Source: Chara braunii
Taxonomy: Eukaryota; Streptophyta; Charophyceae; Charales; Characeae
NCBI GenBank assembly: GCA_003427395.1
Contig: BFEA01000154.1
Span: 250,622-280,223, forward strand
DNA: 29,602 bases
Direction: 5' to 3'
The stretch's first letter is position 1; the number at the start of each line of letters is the position of its first letter. This document shows positions 1 through 10,479 of this stretch, piece by piece. The translations under genes and the position numbers were made by a program. The notes under the pieces are model-generated. The model had not been told where the DNA came from and did not search any database. It was given only the letters and a program-made list of their open reading frames with translations.

Positions 1-410
1 GGACGAGGCAGAGAGGAGGACGGGGAAGAGAGGAGGAGGACGGGGAAGAGAAGAGTCAGCCGCGGAAAGCAGAGGAGGCGGACGGAGAAGAGGCGGAGAA
101 ACGGGAATCTCGCTGGGGAGCACCTTTCTTACTACCCAGCCATCGGTGCATCTCAGAGTAAACAGTTCTTTTCGGGTAGCTGAAGTTGGAGTATCTGTGG
201 TACTGCCCTGCCCTGCCATCGCCGCATAAGAATGCGTAAGTTATGTTTTATGTGGTCATGCGGGGTTGCAATCGGTTCATGATAAATAGATCACAAGCAG
301 ATTGATAGAAATCGCAGTGTTTGGTACTTGCGGAATACGCACGCTAGCACATTGTCAACAACTCTGGACATGATTGCTGTCACGTGCATCGTGATCGACA
401 TTTGATTTCC
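1..410. other. Purine-rich repeat-bearing stretch, no gene seen
   Basis: The first 120 bases are strongly purine-rich on the plus strand. A segment at about 55-115 recurs almost unchanged at 768-825, and a weaker version is at about 1505-1545, so this is dispersed or duplicated repeat DNA. From 120 to 410 I see no exon with convincing splice sites and no promoter motif. Confidence 0.5.
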
Positions 411-735
411 CTTTATTGCTCATCGTCGTTGATTGCCCTTGATTGCTCCTCATCGCCATTGATTTCCCTTGATCGCTTTTCATCTCCGTGATTGGCCTTG
501 ATTGCTCCTCATCGCCGTTGGTTGGCCTTAATTGCTCCTCATCGCCGCTGGTTGGCCTTGATTGCTCCTCATCTCCGTTGATTGCTTTTTCTGATCTCCT
601 CTCCGTTGATTGCTTTTTCTGATCTTCACGGCCTTGATTTCTGCTCATCGCCGTTGATTTCTGCTCATCGCCGTTGATTTCTCTTGATTTCTCCTTATCG
701 CCATTGATTTGCCTTGATTGCTCCTCATCGCAGCG
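411..735. repeat. 30-bp minisatellite, ten-residue coding periodicity on the minus strand
   Basis: Imperfect tandem copies of a unit of about 30 bp (TTGATTGCTCCTCATCGCCG plus ten more bases) fill this block. Three adjacent copies at about 498-585 are in exact 30-base register. Because 30 is divisible by three, the minus strand stays open from 648 to 355 and would encode a ten-residue acidic repeat (consensus GDEEQSRPTN). No splice sites, start context or neighbouring domain supports translation, so I call it a minisatellite. A truly expressed low-complexity protein cannot be excluded. Confidence 0.65.
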
Positions 736-1197
736 AAGATTAGAAACTCGATTTTTATGGGTTGGATGTCAGCCGGGGAAAGCAGAGGAGGCGGATGGAG
801 AAGAGGCGGAGAAACGGGAATCTCGATTTTTATGGGTTCCATGTCTACGTACGTTTCCATTTTTTTTTTCGAGTTCTGGTTTCTCATTGCTGAAGTGTTA
901 TGGGTTGTGATTTTGAACCATGGAAAAGTTTGTGGAAGAGGTGTCATGGCCGGACGAGCTACTCTGTTAGCGCAGCACCGAGAGCGAATCTGTGGTGGAG
1001 GCATTTGCTGATGGGGGAGGGCATGTCCTTTCCAAATTGTGGGGGCCTCACTTTCTCATTATACCTGGTTTGGAAAGGTTGCTTGTTTAGCGGAACAATA
1101 AGGGAACGAGCATCGCATGATTAGCAGCATGATTGAACGTCGGTGGAATTCTGGCCACATATTTTTTTTTGATGAACCACAACTTGTACGATTCCAT

Positions 1198-1200
<3 letters not shown>
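736..1200. other. Non-coding stretch with a second copy of the purine-rich repeat
   Basis: Positions 768-825 repeat the segment at 55-115. The rest has short open frames only, with no recognisable domain and no paired splice sites. Confidence 0.4.

Positions 1201-1201
<1 letters not shown>

Positions 1202-1280
<79 letters not shown>
1202..1280. repeat. (GA)n microsatellite
   Basis: An uninterrupted GA dinucleotide run of about 79 bases. Apparent Arg-Glu or Leu-Ser open frames across it are artefacts of the dinucleotide repeat. Confidence 0.97.
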
Positions 1281-1282
<2 letters not shown>

Positions 1283-1355
1283 CTTACTTCCCCACGAAAT
1301 TGTGTCAATTGTGCATGGTGTGGGGAAAAAAAAGGCAGTACTGAGCCTGCGACGA

Positions 1356-1418
1356 TTGGCCACGTGGCCACAGTATTTTCATAGTGCCCTGCTGTCATTG
1401 GCCACGTGGCCCAGTATT
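1356..1418. repeat. Twin GGCCACGTGGCC palindromes (G-box core), 42 bp apart
   Basis: The perfect 12-bp palindrome GGCCACGTGGCC occurs at 1358-1369 and at 1400-1411. Each sits in a longer shared context (ATTGGCCACGTGGCC followed by CAGTATTT). The core CACGTG is the plant G-box bound by bZIP and bHLH factors. No gene start is visible just downstream, so a regulatory role is only a possibility; a short duplication would also explain it. Confidence 0.4.
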
Positions 1419-1696
1419 TGCCAGAATTTTCGTTTTCCTTTTTGTGGTATTTGCGAAAATGCCTACACTGTCTTTCCGTTCATTTGTTTAGACGGGAACG
1501 ATACGGAAAGCTGAGGAGCCGCACGGAGAAGAGGCAGAGAATGCTCTGCACATGCACAAAAGACAAAAAATATGGTGGTGTATATTTCCATGTTCTGCTG
1601 GGGATTCATTTTCAGTTTGCACATTTGGTGAGTAGTTGAGCGAGGCCCTATGTTATGCCATGCAACATGCACATCAACACGGGGTAAGGATCCGGT
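1419..1696. other. No feature recognised
   Basis: Short open frames only. A third weak version of the purine-rich repeat lies at about 1505-1545. Confidence 0.3.
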
Positions 1697-2015
1697 AAGG
1701 GAGGTGGAGAAGATGGATGTGGAGGTGGTGTGTGGAGGAGTCTCGAGTAGTGATTTGTCTGAAGTAAGGGTCGGCAGTTCGAGTTTGCTGCTAGAGAGAA
1801 TAAAAGAAAGAGGAAAAAACGGTTCAAAGACCTCTTGCCAAGGAAGGGGAAGGGTTCGCTGAGGGAGCAGGAGAAAATGGATATGAAGGCGATGTGTGGA
1901 GGAGGAGGAGCCTCGTGTACTGGTTTATCTGAAGTCGCAGTTGGGAGTTCGAGTCTTCTGCTAGAGACGAAAAGAAAAATAAACAACCGAGTTGAAAGAC
2001 CTAGTAGCAAATCTC
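1697..2015. repeat. Tandem duplication of a ~164-bp unit with Pol III B-box-like motif
   Basis: Copy one (1697-1860) and copy two (1861-2015) share the same order of landmarks: a purine-rich GGAGAA-ATGGAT block, GTGTGGAGGAG, TTTGTCTGAAGT or TTTATCTGAAGT, and GTTCGAGT followed by TGCTAGAGA. The second copy's GTTCGAGTC (1947-1955) fits the tRNA B-box pattern GWTCRANNC; the first copy (1777-1785) differs at the last base. No clear A box was found, so a SINE origin is possible but weak. Confidence 0.6.
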
Positions 2016-2117
2016 TCTGTCTCTGTCTCTCTCTCTCTCTCCCCCCCCCCTCCCCACCCATTCTTGCTGGCTCCCTTTGTTGTGGTCATTATGTCCAACC
2101 GGTTTTTTCAGATACAT

Positions 2118-2470
2118 AATTTTCGATTACTCGATGATTACTGATTAATTACTCGTTGATTACTCGTCCAGTACTCGTTGGTTACTCATCGAGTACTCGT
2201 TGATTACTCGTCGAGCAGTCGTTGATTTTCTCATTATTTAATTATTAATTTAAGTAATTATTATCACGTGATGCGCCTCATCCCATACATATACGTATCA
2301 TCCGGTGACGTCAAAGGGAGAAGGCACGTAAGTAACTGTCCTGATGATGGCACAGTGAAATTGGTAATTAATGAGTATTTGATGACTAATTAGTCAGGTA
2401 TTACTGAGTAATTGATGATTGATTGATGAGTTATCTAATGAGCAATTGATGAGTAATCAGTGAGTGATTG
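2118..2470. repeat. Inverted-repeat block built of short TTACTCGTTGA-type units
   Basis: The left part (about 2118-2232) consists of degenerate tandem TTACTCGTTGA-like units. The right part (about 2350-2470) carries the complementary form (TGATGAGTAAT-like units), so the whole can fold back on itself. The centre has a CACGTG (2266-2271) and a TGACGTCA palindrome near 2306. This resembles a foldback or MITE-like element. I could not define target-site duplications. Confidence 0.5.
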
Positions 2471-2520
2471 CTAATCCGCGAGAGGAGGAAGTGGGAAAGA
2501 CAGACGGTTCTTTTTTTTAG

Positions 2521-2629
2521 TACCGTCTTCACCCGAATAGAACGCCTTGTCATTTGGGCTTTATTTAGTGCGATTTTCAGAGGAGCCAGCGTGATAATGG
2601 CCGGGCGTTCTATTCGGGTGAAGACGGTA
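2521..2629. mobile_element. 109-bp foldback MITE, TIR TACCGTCTTCACCCGAATA, copy 1
   Basis: The element begins TACCGTCTTCACCCGAATA and ends with its reverse complement (TATTCGGGTGAAGACGGTA), with further pairing inward (GAACGCC and GGCGTTC). A second copy of exactly the same length lies at 13721-13829. Both are bounded by TA, which would fit a Tc1/mariner-type TA duplication, though the TA could equally be part of the TIR. It has no coding capacity, so it would depend on an unknown transposase. Confidence 0.8.
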
Positions 2630-2894
2630 GCTCATTTGATACACCCCCATGGAATTGTTGAAGTATAGACCTGAGTTTGGATCCAGATGATGGAACTAGA
2701 TGTGAATGAAAGCAATAAATTTCTGGATTCCCTCGGGCCTTTCAGTTTGAAAGGCGATATCTGAAGACCGTCGCCCTCTGTTTTTTTTTTTTTGGTTTTA
2801 ATTTGAAAGGCGGAGGCTCTCTTTTTTTTTTTCTGACAAATGAAGTCATTTTTTCTTAAGACAATGGAATCATCATCATCATTATCGACAACGA
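2630..2894. other. No feature recognised
   Basis: AT-rich sequence with poly-T tracts near 2780 and 2820 and a short related direct repeat (TTTGAAAGGCG near 2747 and 2801). No exon-like open frame. Confidence 0.4.
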
Positions 2895-3660
2895 ATGTTG
2901 GCCATGGCTTTTCCGTTCTTTCTTTCTTTGCTCCCTCTGCTATTCTCCCGCGGTCATAATCATCATCGTCGTCATCGCCATCGCCATCGTCCTCTTCGTC
3001 CCCTTGTTGCTTCTAAGCGTGTTTCTCTGACCTCAGTGCATGCGGTTGTCCAAGTGTCACGATCCCCGTCGTCGCAATCGCCACCATCGCTGCCATCGCC
3101 ATCGTCCTCTTCGTCTTCTTCGTCCTTCTGTGCGCGTTCCTCTGACCTCAGTGCATGCGGTTGTGCAAGTGTCGCAATCGCCGATCGTTGTCGTCCTCTT
3201 CGTCTTCTTTTTCCGTCTGAGAGAAGCATGCACGCAAGACAGTTTTTGGCCTCTGTTTATATCTATTCGTCTCCTCCTGCATGTCATCTTCCTGCATGTC
3301 ATCTTCCTCCTCCCTCTCTTCTTCTTCTCTGTGAAAGCTTACCTCTCGTTGTTTGCTTCCAGTCGCCTCTCGTTGTTTGCTTCCCGACGTTCTCTACTTC
3401 TCGTACGCCTCTTCTTCTCCTGGTTGCCATTTTGTTGCGCTTACCTCCTCCTCCTCCTCCTCCTTCCTCTCTTCTCCTCCTCTGGTCCTCCTCTTCCCTC
3501 TTCTTCTCCTCTCGTCCTCCTCCTACTCCCTTTTGTCGGCTCCTCTATGGATCTTCTCTCTCCTTTTCGACTTCGTGTTCTTTACTCTCTTGCCTCTTTT
3601 TTCCTTCTGTTTGTTATCTTGCTTCAGCTGCCTTTTTTTTTTTTCCTGGGGGGCTTACTG
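2895..3660. repeat. Pyrimidine-rich low-complexity block with ~120-bp internal duplication
   Basis: The plus strand is almost wholly C and T in CGTCATCGCCATCG and CTCCTCCTC patterns. A unit ending in TCTGACCTCAGTGCATGCGG occurs at about 3027 and again at about 3141. Smaller duplications (GCATGTCATCTTCCT; CTCTCGTTGTTTGCTTCC) follow near 3280-3390. Long open frames in all plus frames encode only Ser/Leu/Pro/Phe runs, as expected of a polypyrimidine tract, so I do not call a protein. Confidence 0.75.
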
Positions 3661-4440
3661 CTTATTGGACATCTTGCTTAAATTTTCACTTATATGATTT
3701 TGACTGGTGCGGGTGCAGCCACGTAATTGGTTGAAAATTGTGCGCGCGCAGCGCGATACGTGAATAATCATTCCAAGGTCATGAAGGAGGGAAAATTGAA
3801 GCGAAGCTTTTTATCATTGCCATGAAAATTAGGGCGTTCTTTTGGGTGAAGGCGGTAGTTTGATGGTTTCGATCATATTCGTGGGAAGCCGCACGTGCTT
3901 TATCATTGCCATGGAAAGAAGGGTTTTCGAGCTCTAAATTCTCCCGATCTAATATTCCCCCCTCTCTAATTTATCCGCTCTAATTTTCCCACTCTCTAAT
4001 TTTCCGGATTCTCGTGTTCCTGGTGTTCCTGGTGTCGCGTGATGTCTTCTTTTTTTTGCGGGGGGAGAACCTTCCCTGACCCTTTTCAGAGAAAGAATCA
4101 GCTCCCTCTCTCTCTTTCTACTCTGCCTTTTGGCCCAGAGGGCGACTTATCCCCTACCCTACATCCATCCATAGATTTTCAAGGCTATTCTCTCTTTTCC
4201 GCCTTATTTGTTGTCATATTCGCGTCACGCATCGTCAGTTGGTATCACACATCCCAGGAAAGCTCTAGGATAGTAATGTTAGTGATTGCTCACGGGTCGT
4301 TTGTTTGGCCTGCGCTGTTGTTGCCGGGGTGTATTTCACCTTGTTTGTTTATGTTCGCAAAATTGTTTTTCCCCAAATTTTGGTAATTTTTAAATCCTTA
4401 TTTCTGTAACGAGTTTCTGTGATTTTTCTGTGTTTTTTNT

Positions 4441-4474
<34 letters not shown>

Positions 4475-4493
4475 CTTGTTCGTGGAGTTGCAG
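3661..4493. other. Non-coding stretch with a lone MITE end and long poly-T
   Basis: Positions 3832-3853 match the right end of the 109-bp MITE family (GGGCGTTCTTTTGGGTGAAG) without its partner. A direct repeat TTATCATTGCCATG flanks it at about 3810 and 3900. A poly-T run interrupted by a single N lies at 4433-4472. The open frame at 4039-4386 shows no known domain and no exon boundaries. Confidence 0.4.
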
Positions 4494-4679
4494 AAGTTGG
4501 TCGTGCTCGAAGATGTTTTTCCTCTGAACAGTGCATCTGTGAACCTTGATTGTTCCCAATCCAATGAGTTGTGCACCATCGGCGTGTCCATGAGCATTGA
4601 AGTGCCAGCCAACCAGCACGCATCAGCGTATTCCTCTGACGTGAGCGTCTCCCAGCTCAACATCGTGCACTGGATCAAG
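4494..4679 (+). CDS. Internal exon of an unrecognised protein
   Basis: A 62-codon open exon (186 bases, phase 0 at both ends) lies between a polypyrimidine tract with acceptor TTGCAG (ending 4493) and a donor AAG|GTGAAT (4680). It begins KLVVLEDVFPLNSASVNLDC and ends QLNIVHWIK. It has no signal peptide, membrane segment or motif I recognise. It is richer in G/C at third positions than the exons downstream, so it may belong to an ordinary host gene. I could not join it in phase to the exon starting at 5517, nor find a partner exon upstream. A chance open frame between splice-like sites remains possible. Confidence 0.45.
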
Positions 4680-5516
4680 GTGAATGACTTTCTTGCTTTG
4701 TTGTTCTCTCTCCCTTTTCCATTTGTCGATTTGTCACCTTCTCCTCTCCAAAATTTCTTGGTGATGGATCATGCATGAAAGGACTTCTGACTGTGATTAT
4801 GTACCTTGTGAACATTCCCGCTGTGTGTACTCCTCTCCCCTCTATGCTCAATCCAAGTTTGATGTGACTTTTGCACTGACTATGTTTCCTCGTCCTTTAC
4901 ACTCTTTCCCTCTCCTTTGTCATCCTCCGATCCTCCTCTGTCATGGTGCGTATTGATTGGTTGGGAGACAAACAAGAGGAGAGACTTTTTTCCTCTCCTT
5001 GATCGTTCTCCATTCCTCCTCTCTCATGGTGCTTATTGTTGGGTTGGGAGACGAAGAAGAAGAGAGAACCTCAAAACATGAAGAAGCACAACGATTGTCC
5101 AAATTGCCATTTTGTGTTTTTTTTTTTGCCCTTTTCAACTCAAAATTTGATGCGGCTGCACTTTTTTTTTTTTATAATGTTATTGCTGCAGGCTCAATAT
5201 TGTACTATGCAGGCTCAATGTTGTACTATTTACGTGGGTGCAACGCATGGTAACATCGTTATCGTCCAAAAAAATATCATTCTTTTTTCCTTTTATTTTG
5301 TCCTTCCATCCTCTCCATTCCTTGTAGTTCTTTTTGGGGAGAAAGACTAAGAACTCTTAATATTGTTCTCCTTGCTTATCGAGTATAAGTACGTGCACAT
5401 TACTGTCGTCAATCAAACATGTCGTTGACAAACTCTAGCATTTCAGCAGGTGCATCGCTGTGTGTATTGCAGTACACTTATCTTGTCTATCGGTACTAGC
5501 TCATCTCACGGAGAAA
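4680..5516. other. Non-coding stretch with two short tandem duplications
   Basis: A segment around TCATGGTGCGTATTGATTGG (about 4928-4990) is repeated in diverged form at about 5014-5075. A 21-bp unit (CAGGCTCAATATTGTACTAT) is tandemly duplicated near 5189-5230. No promoter motif can be defended upstream of the ATG at 5517. Confidence 0.4.
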
Positions 5517-5978
5517 ATGGCAAGTTCGAGACGTAACACGGCTAGAGAGGATGATGATGGTGTGGAAATGGCGAAAGTCATCACAAGAGCACTGGCTGTT
5601 CTTGAGCCTATCCATAGCGTATTGCCACTAAGGTTTTCAGAGTTGGTGAGCAGAATTGCAGCGGAAGCTGGATGTTGCCCATGGATGGTTGTTGGCCCCA
5701 TCATCTCGGTAGCTGGGCTTATGATGGGATGTCGAACGTACACGCTTCTATCCGACAATACATGGTTTGAAAAACCTATTTTCTGGTCAGTTGTTCTCGC
5801 CTTCAGTGAAATGAACAAGTCGTCAGCGCATCAGAGAATACTAGATGCACTGAATAGAGTTGAATCTCGTATTCAGGAGATTGTTTCTGCGAAGACAACT
5901 CCACAGAACACTGCAACAATGGTGGACAAGGATGGAAATCCACTGAACGAGAAGAAACTCGACTTCAACTTGACCGGG
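5517..5978 (+). CDS. DUF3987-like gene, exon 1 (P-loop region)
   Basis: The ATG sits in a good context (GAGAAAATGG). It opens 154 uninterrupted codons, ending at donor GGG|GTAAGC, phase 0. Residues 57-72 are hydrophobic (MVVGPIISVAGLMMG). Residues 84-103 (FEKPIFWSVVLAFSEMNKSS) lie where DUF3987 proteins have the strand leading into Walker A. The usual GxxGxGKS glycines are missing and only K101-S102-S103 remain, so nucleotide binding may be altered. Exon 1 joins exon 2 so that DFNLTG runs directly into KTFERMFESL, as expected for the family. The start could lie further upstream if there is an unseen 5' exon. Confidence 0.7.
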
Positions 5979-7395
5979 GTAAGCGATTATGTTTTTTTTT
6001 TCTCTGACAACGTATTACAACTTACATTTTCCTTTGATTCAGTGCGAAAACTGTGTGGAGGTTTCCAACTACTCAAAGTCTTTAAGGAAAGGTTCACACT
6101 AACTTCTTTCCAGCTACGCAAAGTCTTTAAGGAAAGGTCCACACTAACTTCTCTCGGTAACCAGTACACTATTCGACCACAATGATAATTTTCATCTTGC
6201 TTCTTTTTTTTTTTTTTTTTGAAAATTGTTGTACTTCGAAGGCAGACCAGTCTGTATTCTTAACTCTATATCATCTGTTTCCTAGTTGTTTTGCTTTTTC
6301 ACGAACCTGTCACTACTCTAGTGTATATCGCCTAGGCTGGGCCGTCGCCCGGCCAGACTTGCCCTGGCCAGCTGGGCCGGTGGGGATCGCCCGACAAAAC
6401 CAGGCAGGCCAAAAAAGATGGAAGGATCCCCCCAAAAAAGAAACTGGCTTCAGGACAGGACTGCACTCGACATGAGCAGTCAGAATCCGGCCTTACCTTC
6501 CATTTCGGTGGTGGGCCACCCAGGGGTGTTTGGGGGGTATAAAGTCAATCTAAACAGTGACTAGAGGGGTTTAAAAGGGTATATCTTACCTCATTTCTCC
6601 TCATTTAGGGACTCTCAACCAAAAGTTGCTTGTGCTGCAATTTTACACAACATATTTTTTTTTCAGATGTTTTTGAATTTTTTATTTTTTATTTTTTTTT
6701 AATATTGTGCGCTGGGGCTGCCTGGGACCCTGCCCGGACCGTGCCCGGCCCGGGCCGCCGGGGAGGGTACCCGGGCGACTTTCCTCCAGCCGGGCCGCCT
6801 GGGGACCAGGTTAGTATATTGGTGTAAAGAGGAACATTGACAAGGGACAATGAAGGTTCAAATGAGGAGGGGGAGGAAGGATGACGACACTATGGAAGTA
6901 GCGGGAGGAGGGATGATGACAACGAGGGAACAGGGGGGTGAGGGATCACGACGATGTGACTCTTTGTTTTTGTAGTGTTTTTTTTAACATCACATAAATT
7001 TTTCCATTATTAAAAAAAAAAAATTGTGAGCTACTTCGTCATCTTGGGCGAAGAGGACAGAGCGCTACTGCTACAATGGTGTCAGCGAGGAGGAGCAGTA
7101 GGAGTGGCGGCGAAGATGATGAGAGGTATCGATCAGGAGATGGACCCCAACTGGGAGAAGGATGATGGGCGAGAGCGGGTAACTAAGATTGGCAGGAGCA
7201 GAAGCACGGAGGACCTAAGGTTACACCCGATATTGTCATTATATGCTTACCGTTATGCTCGATCTCTTTGTTACTCTTTTTTCTCATCTCTCTCTTATTT
7301 AAGTTTCCCTGTTTTTCCCTCTTTCGGTTTGCACATGATTGTAAATACTATTCCAACCGTCAATGCCTAACTACACTGTACTTTTTGCTATGCAG
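5979..7395. other. Intron 1 of the DUF3987-like gene
   Basis: The intron runs from GTAAGC to TATGCAG. It contains a 45-bp tandem duplication (6069-6113 and 6114-6158), the MITE at 6332-6814, and G/A-rich simple sequence near 6850-6950. An open stretch after the acceptor-like site at 6042 was considered as an extra exon, but skipping it gives the better family match. Confidence 0.55.
6332..6814 (+). mobile_element. CTAGGCTGG-type MITE, family A, copy 1 (483 bp)
   Basis: It starts CTAGGCTGGG and ends GGACCAGGTTAG, an imperfect terminal inverted repeat, flanked by TATATCGC (6324-6331) and TATATTGG (6815-6822), 6 of 8 matching. It aligns along its whole length with the element at 16783-17298. 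Shared internal stretches include CAGTCAGAATCCGGCCTTAC and GACTAGAGGGGTTTAAAAGG. Both ends are GC-rich with CCTGGG/CCCAGG motifs and there is a poly-T tract inside. It encodes nothing. Confidence 0.8.
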
Positions 7396-7863
7396 AAAAC
7401 ATTCGAAAGAATGTTCGAATCCCTGCAGGAAAATGTGAACCCTGAACTCGTTGCATTGGAGGATGAACTTGCGACGATATTCAGCAAAATATGGATCTTT
7501 GCCACAAACCAGCACAAGGTGGAGTACGACTTGACAGGTCTAGTTTGTTGAGTCTGAAACAAGGAGGAAGATGGGAAATGCGAACCGTTAGCAATTTGAA
7601 ACGTCATCTATCCCGCACACATGTGATATTCAGTGGTTATATACAACCTGAGAGGTTTCAGATGCTTCACGCAAAAAACGCTGATGGGTTGATGAATCGA
7701 TTCCATGTTTTCATCCCCGAAGTTTTCATGGAAAGTTACGCTCCACCAGTGTCAGGTGTAAAACGTGCGACATATCACCAAATCAGGTCAAATGAGCGAT
7801 GTGCTTGATGACTTAGATGAACATCTATCTGTTCCAAGTCGATCAACCCTCTTGTTAGCAGAG
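7396..7863 (+). CDS. DUF3987-like gene, exon 2 (DE motif and QPE motif)
   Basis: Acceptor TATGCAG and donor GAG|GTGTGT delimit 468 bases. The first part encodes TFERMFESLQEN...LVALEDELATIF, matching the family's T-x-E-x-L and acidic DE(L) motifs. The last part encodes HVIFSGYIQPERFQML...DGLMNRFHVFIPE, matching the G-x-x-QPE and GLxxRF motifs. The two parts are in different frames: one base is missing near 7534-7536 (after YDLT), and one extra base is needed between about 7760 and 7790 before DVLDDLDEHL. The indels compensate, so both ends remain phase 0. An alternative is a cryptic intron, but the protein match runs smoothly across the shift. Confidence 0.7.
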
Positions 7864-9346
7864 GTGTGTTATTCTTATTGCCCTTTGTGTTCTTGCCAAG
7901 CTTTGTGTGAGTCATTTCTTTAATGTTTGTTTATCTGCATGTATGAATATATTCTTATTGCATTTATTTTTTTCACCTGTGGATGATGCATTACGTTACA
8001 CATAGTTCGAACAACAGATCAGTTGATCTGAAAGGCTATCATGTCCACCGGTGCTTGGCAGGTCTACTGTGCAAGGATGTTTTCCGGAGATCGATTACAA
8101 AACTCCCCTAGTGCAAATCATTATTATATTACTAATGTAAATGCAACTGAGTTCAAAATTTGGGCGAGTCAAAGGAAGGGTCGAAATATTTGGTCAAAGG
8201 TCAGAAAGAGGGATCAAAAGTCGAATCTTGACTCCCTTAGAGGTCTGAGAAAGTCCTTTGGGACAAGGGCTACTAGGCCCTGAGTAAAAAGTTGCGTCCA
8301 GTACCCCAGGCCTGGTAGCTGACTCTTGGAAAATCAAGAGTCAGACCCTCACGGGAAATGCAGGCCCAAAGTCAATGGCTCCCAGTAGTCAGCCACGGTC
8401 GTACATCAGATGCACATCAAAGATTGTATGCAGGTTTTTAAAAGATTCGCGTTCCAACGTGGACACTAGACATCTGTAAGAGCATTGCATCCAGGCCGTC
8501 AACTCTAGGAAAATCTCTATCGTCGACACGGTCCAATGTGAGGCTGGTCAACGCCAGCCAACACTATAAGAAGAAGATCAGGGCGAGGGGAAGCTCATTC
8601 TGCCCTGCACTCACTCGTGGCCAAGTTGCTGCTCGCAAGGTTAGAAAGCAAGGTGTTGGTGTCAGATGCTGTTGGAGGGCACCTGCCTTAATAGAGGACA
8701 TGCTGGTGTGGCCATAGCCGCCATAGCCATAGCTTTAGGTGGTGAGGTGGTGAGGTGGGCAAAGAGTAGGAGCATGCAGTGTACGGGACTGATGAGAGGT
8801 TCGAGGGGAAGCTTACCCGAACTTGCGGCCATTGTGATTCAGTTGTCGACAGTCTCTAGGAAGGTGAAGAATGACACTGCCATCCTCCATAGCTAAGCTT
8901 GAACATTGGTAGGAGGAAGAGCGCTCTGCTGGTATCTGCACAGTGACTATGTCAGCGTCGTCAGAAGGAGAACATGCATTGATGAAGTGCGGATAGGGAA
9001 GAAATCCGAAGTAGAAGTGAGACTGAAGAGTGACATACTTGTAATATTGCTTATTAATGTAGTTGTTTTTTCTCTCTTCTCTGTACGTCCTCTACCCTAT
9101 CCCTATTGCTCTTATATAACGGTTCGCTGCAGCTGAAATGTGCAATCAATCTTGATATGGATTTGTGATCATTTTTGGAGACTTCATAATGAGCGCTGGT
9201 TTTAGACTTGTGTGACATCGCTAATCGGCTTCTCAATTGGATTGAGTGCATTATATAAATTATATATTTTAAAAATGTATCTCTGTTTTGAATATTATTC
9301 TACTTTATTTGTACTGTCTGTGCAATTTCATTGTGTATTTGTGCAG
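7864..9346. other. Intron 2, containing a ~1-kb GC-richer insertion
   Basis: From about 8136 to 9130 the composition changes to GC-richer, non-coding sequence that starts TGTAAATGCAAC and contains a TGACTCTTG hairpin (8320-8328 with 8335-8343). This could be a solo LTR or another repeat, but I found no target-site duplication, so the identity is open. Confidence 0.4.
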
Positions 9347-9515
9347 CTCTTCAGGCGCATCTGGCTTATCCACCACGATGTTGAAAATCATGGTGTAGCA
9401 AGAAAGCACCAATACTGGATCGAGGACCGTGCATTAGAAAACTTCATACTTGAGTTCAACCGCATACAGAGCATCCTACGAACATTGCACAGACGACATT
9501 GCCTTGGAAAAGGAG
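9347..9515 (+). CDS. DUF3987-like gene, exon 3 (helical segment, GC donor)
   Basis: It begins after acceptor GTGCAG in phase 0 and encodes LFRRIWLIHHDVENHGV through YWIEDRALENFILEFNRI to HCLGKGG. It joins LLLAE of the previous exon without loss. The only well-placed donor is non-canonical, AG|GCAAGA at 9516, giving phase 1. If that site were not used the frame would stop at 9548. Confidence 0.6.
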
Positions 9516-10479
9516 GCAAGACTATAAGCATTCTTCACCTGTCAATTTGAATTTGTTCGTTTGTAATTGTTGAGCCAGTTCTTGGTGTGAGCAGAACTGC
9601 ATCTTTTCGAGCCTAATCTGAACGGCTTTCACTTATTTAGAAACTATATATTTTTTTGCACTTCATGCCCATTATTTAGAAAATATTATTGCATTGAGCG
9701 AAATGAAAGTTTGAGTAAGTAGCATGATCATTTCAATTAGCGAAATATAATATCATAATATTTCAAACCCAACCTTGTTTTGTCCTTGGAACTTAGTTGT
9801 TTATTTTTGCAATTTTAGTCCTCTTCCCCCCCCCCAAAAAAAAACAGAACCTTATGGTTCTTGGTTCATATGTATTATAAGGAGCATCAGCCTGATTTCT
9901 TTTCCACCCACAAGTCAAATATTTAGACCAATGAAACACATGTACACTTCTCCCAATCGATTGCTTCTGAAAGGAATGATGTATCTCCCCTCAGCCCTAT
10001 ATAACTTGGTTAGCCTGTCGATCTAATGCCTTTGTTCTGTTTGGCAATTAACTCAATCCCATCTGATCATGAGCTGAGTCTAAACCGGATTTGACTGCTC
10101 ATCTTAACTGATTCTGCTTTGAGTCAGGCTTCACTTTATAAAGCCTTGCTTATATATGACCTCCTGTATGTTAGAACCTGATGACTTTTGTTGTCTTTCT
10201 TACGCAAAAGTTACTTATATTTCTAGTGTCGTCATATAAGATAGGATCCTGGTGAGACTTGTTCTAAACACGGCAGCAAGTACACGCATGCTTTCGAGAC
10301 TTCTGAGATAGGATGCTTGGGATGGATGCTTCGATGAGTTTGAGGGATAAAATTGCATGTGGTTTTAGTACTGGGGATACAGTCTTAACAAAGTTAAGGG
10401 TTAGGGTACTACCGTACTAGCAATAATTTAGGTTGTTTTAGTCTCGTAGTGGGACAATGCGACAGGGACTTAGGAGACG

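Noticed and set aside
411-735. CRISPR-like array
   Set aside because: The repeats are contiguous and degenerate with no unique spacers, and the genome is eukaryotic.
1087-1398. Open frames across the GA run, Leu-Ser or Arg-Glu rich
   Set aside because: They arise solely from the dinucleotide repeat and have no splice or domain support.
2895-3734. Long plus-strand open frame of 279 codons, Ser/Leu/Pro rich
   Set aside because: The underlying DNA is a polypyrimidine low-complexity tract that is open in all three plus frames; there is no domain.
6043-6099. Extra exon CENCVEVSNYSKSLRK after acceptor TTGATTCAG
   Set aside because: Joining exon 1 straight to 7396 gives a better match to the family (DFNLTG-KTFERM), and this piece hits a stop after 19 codons. 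It remains a weak alternative.
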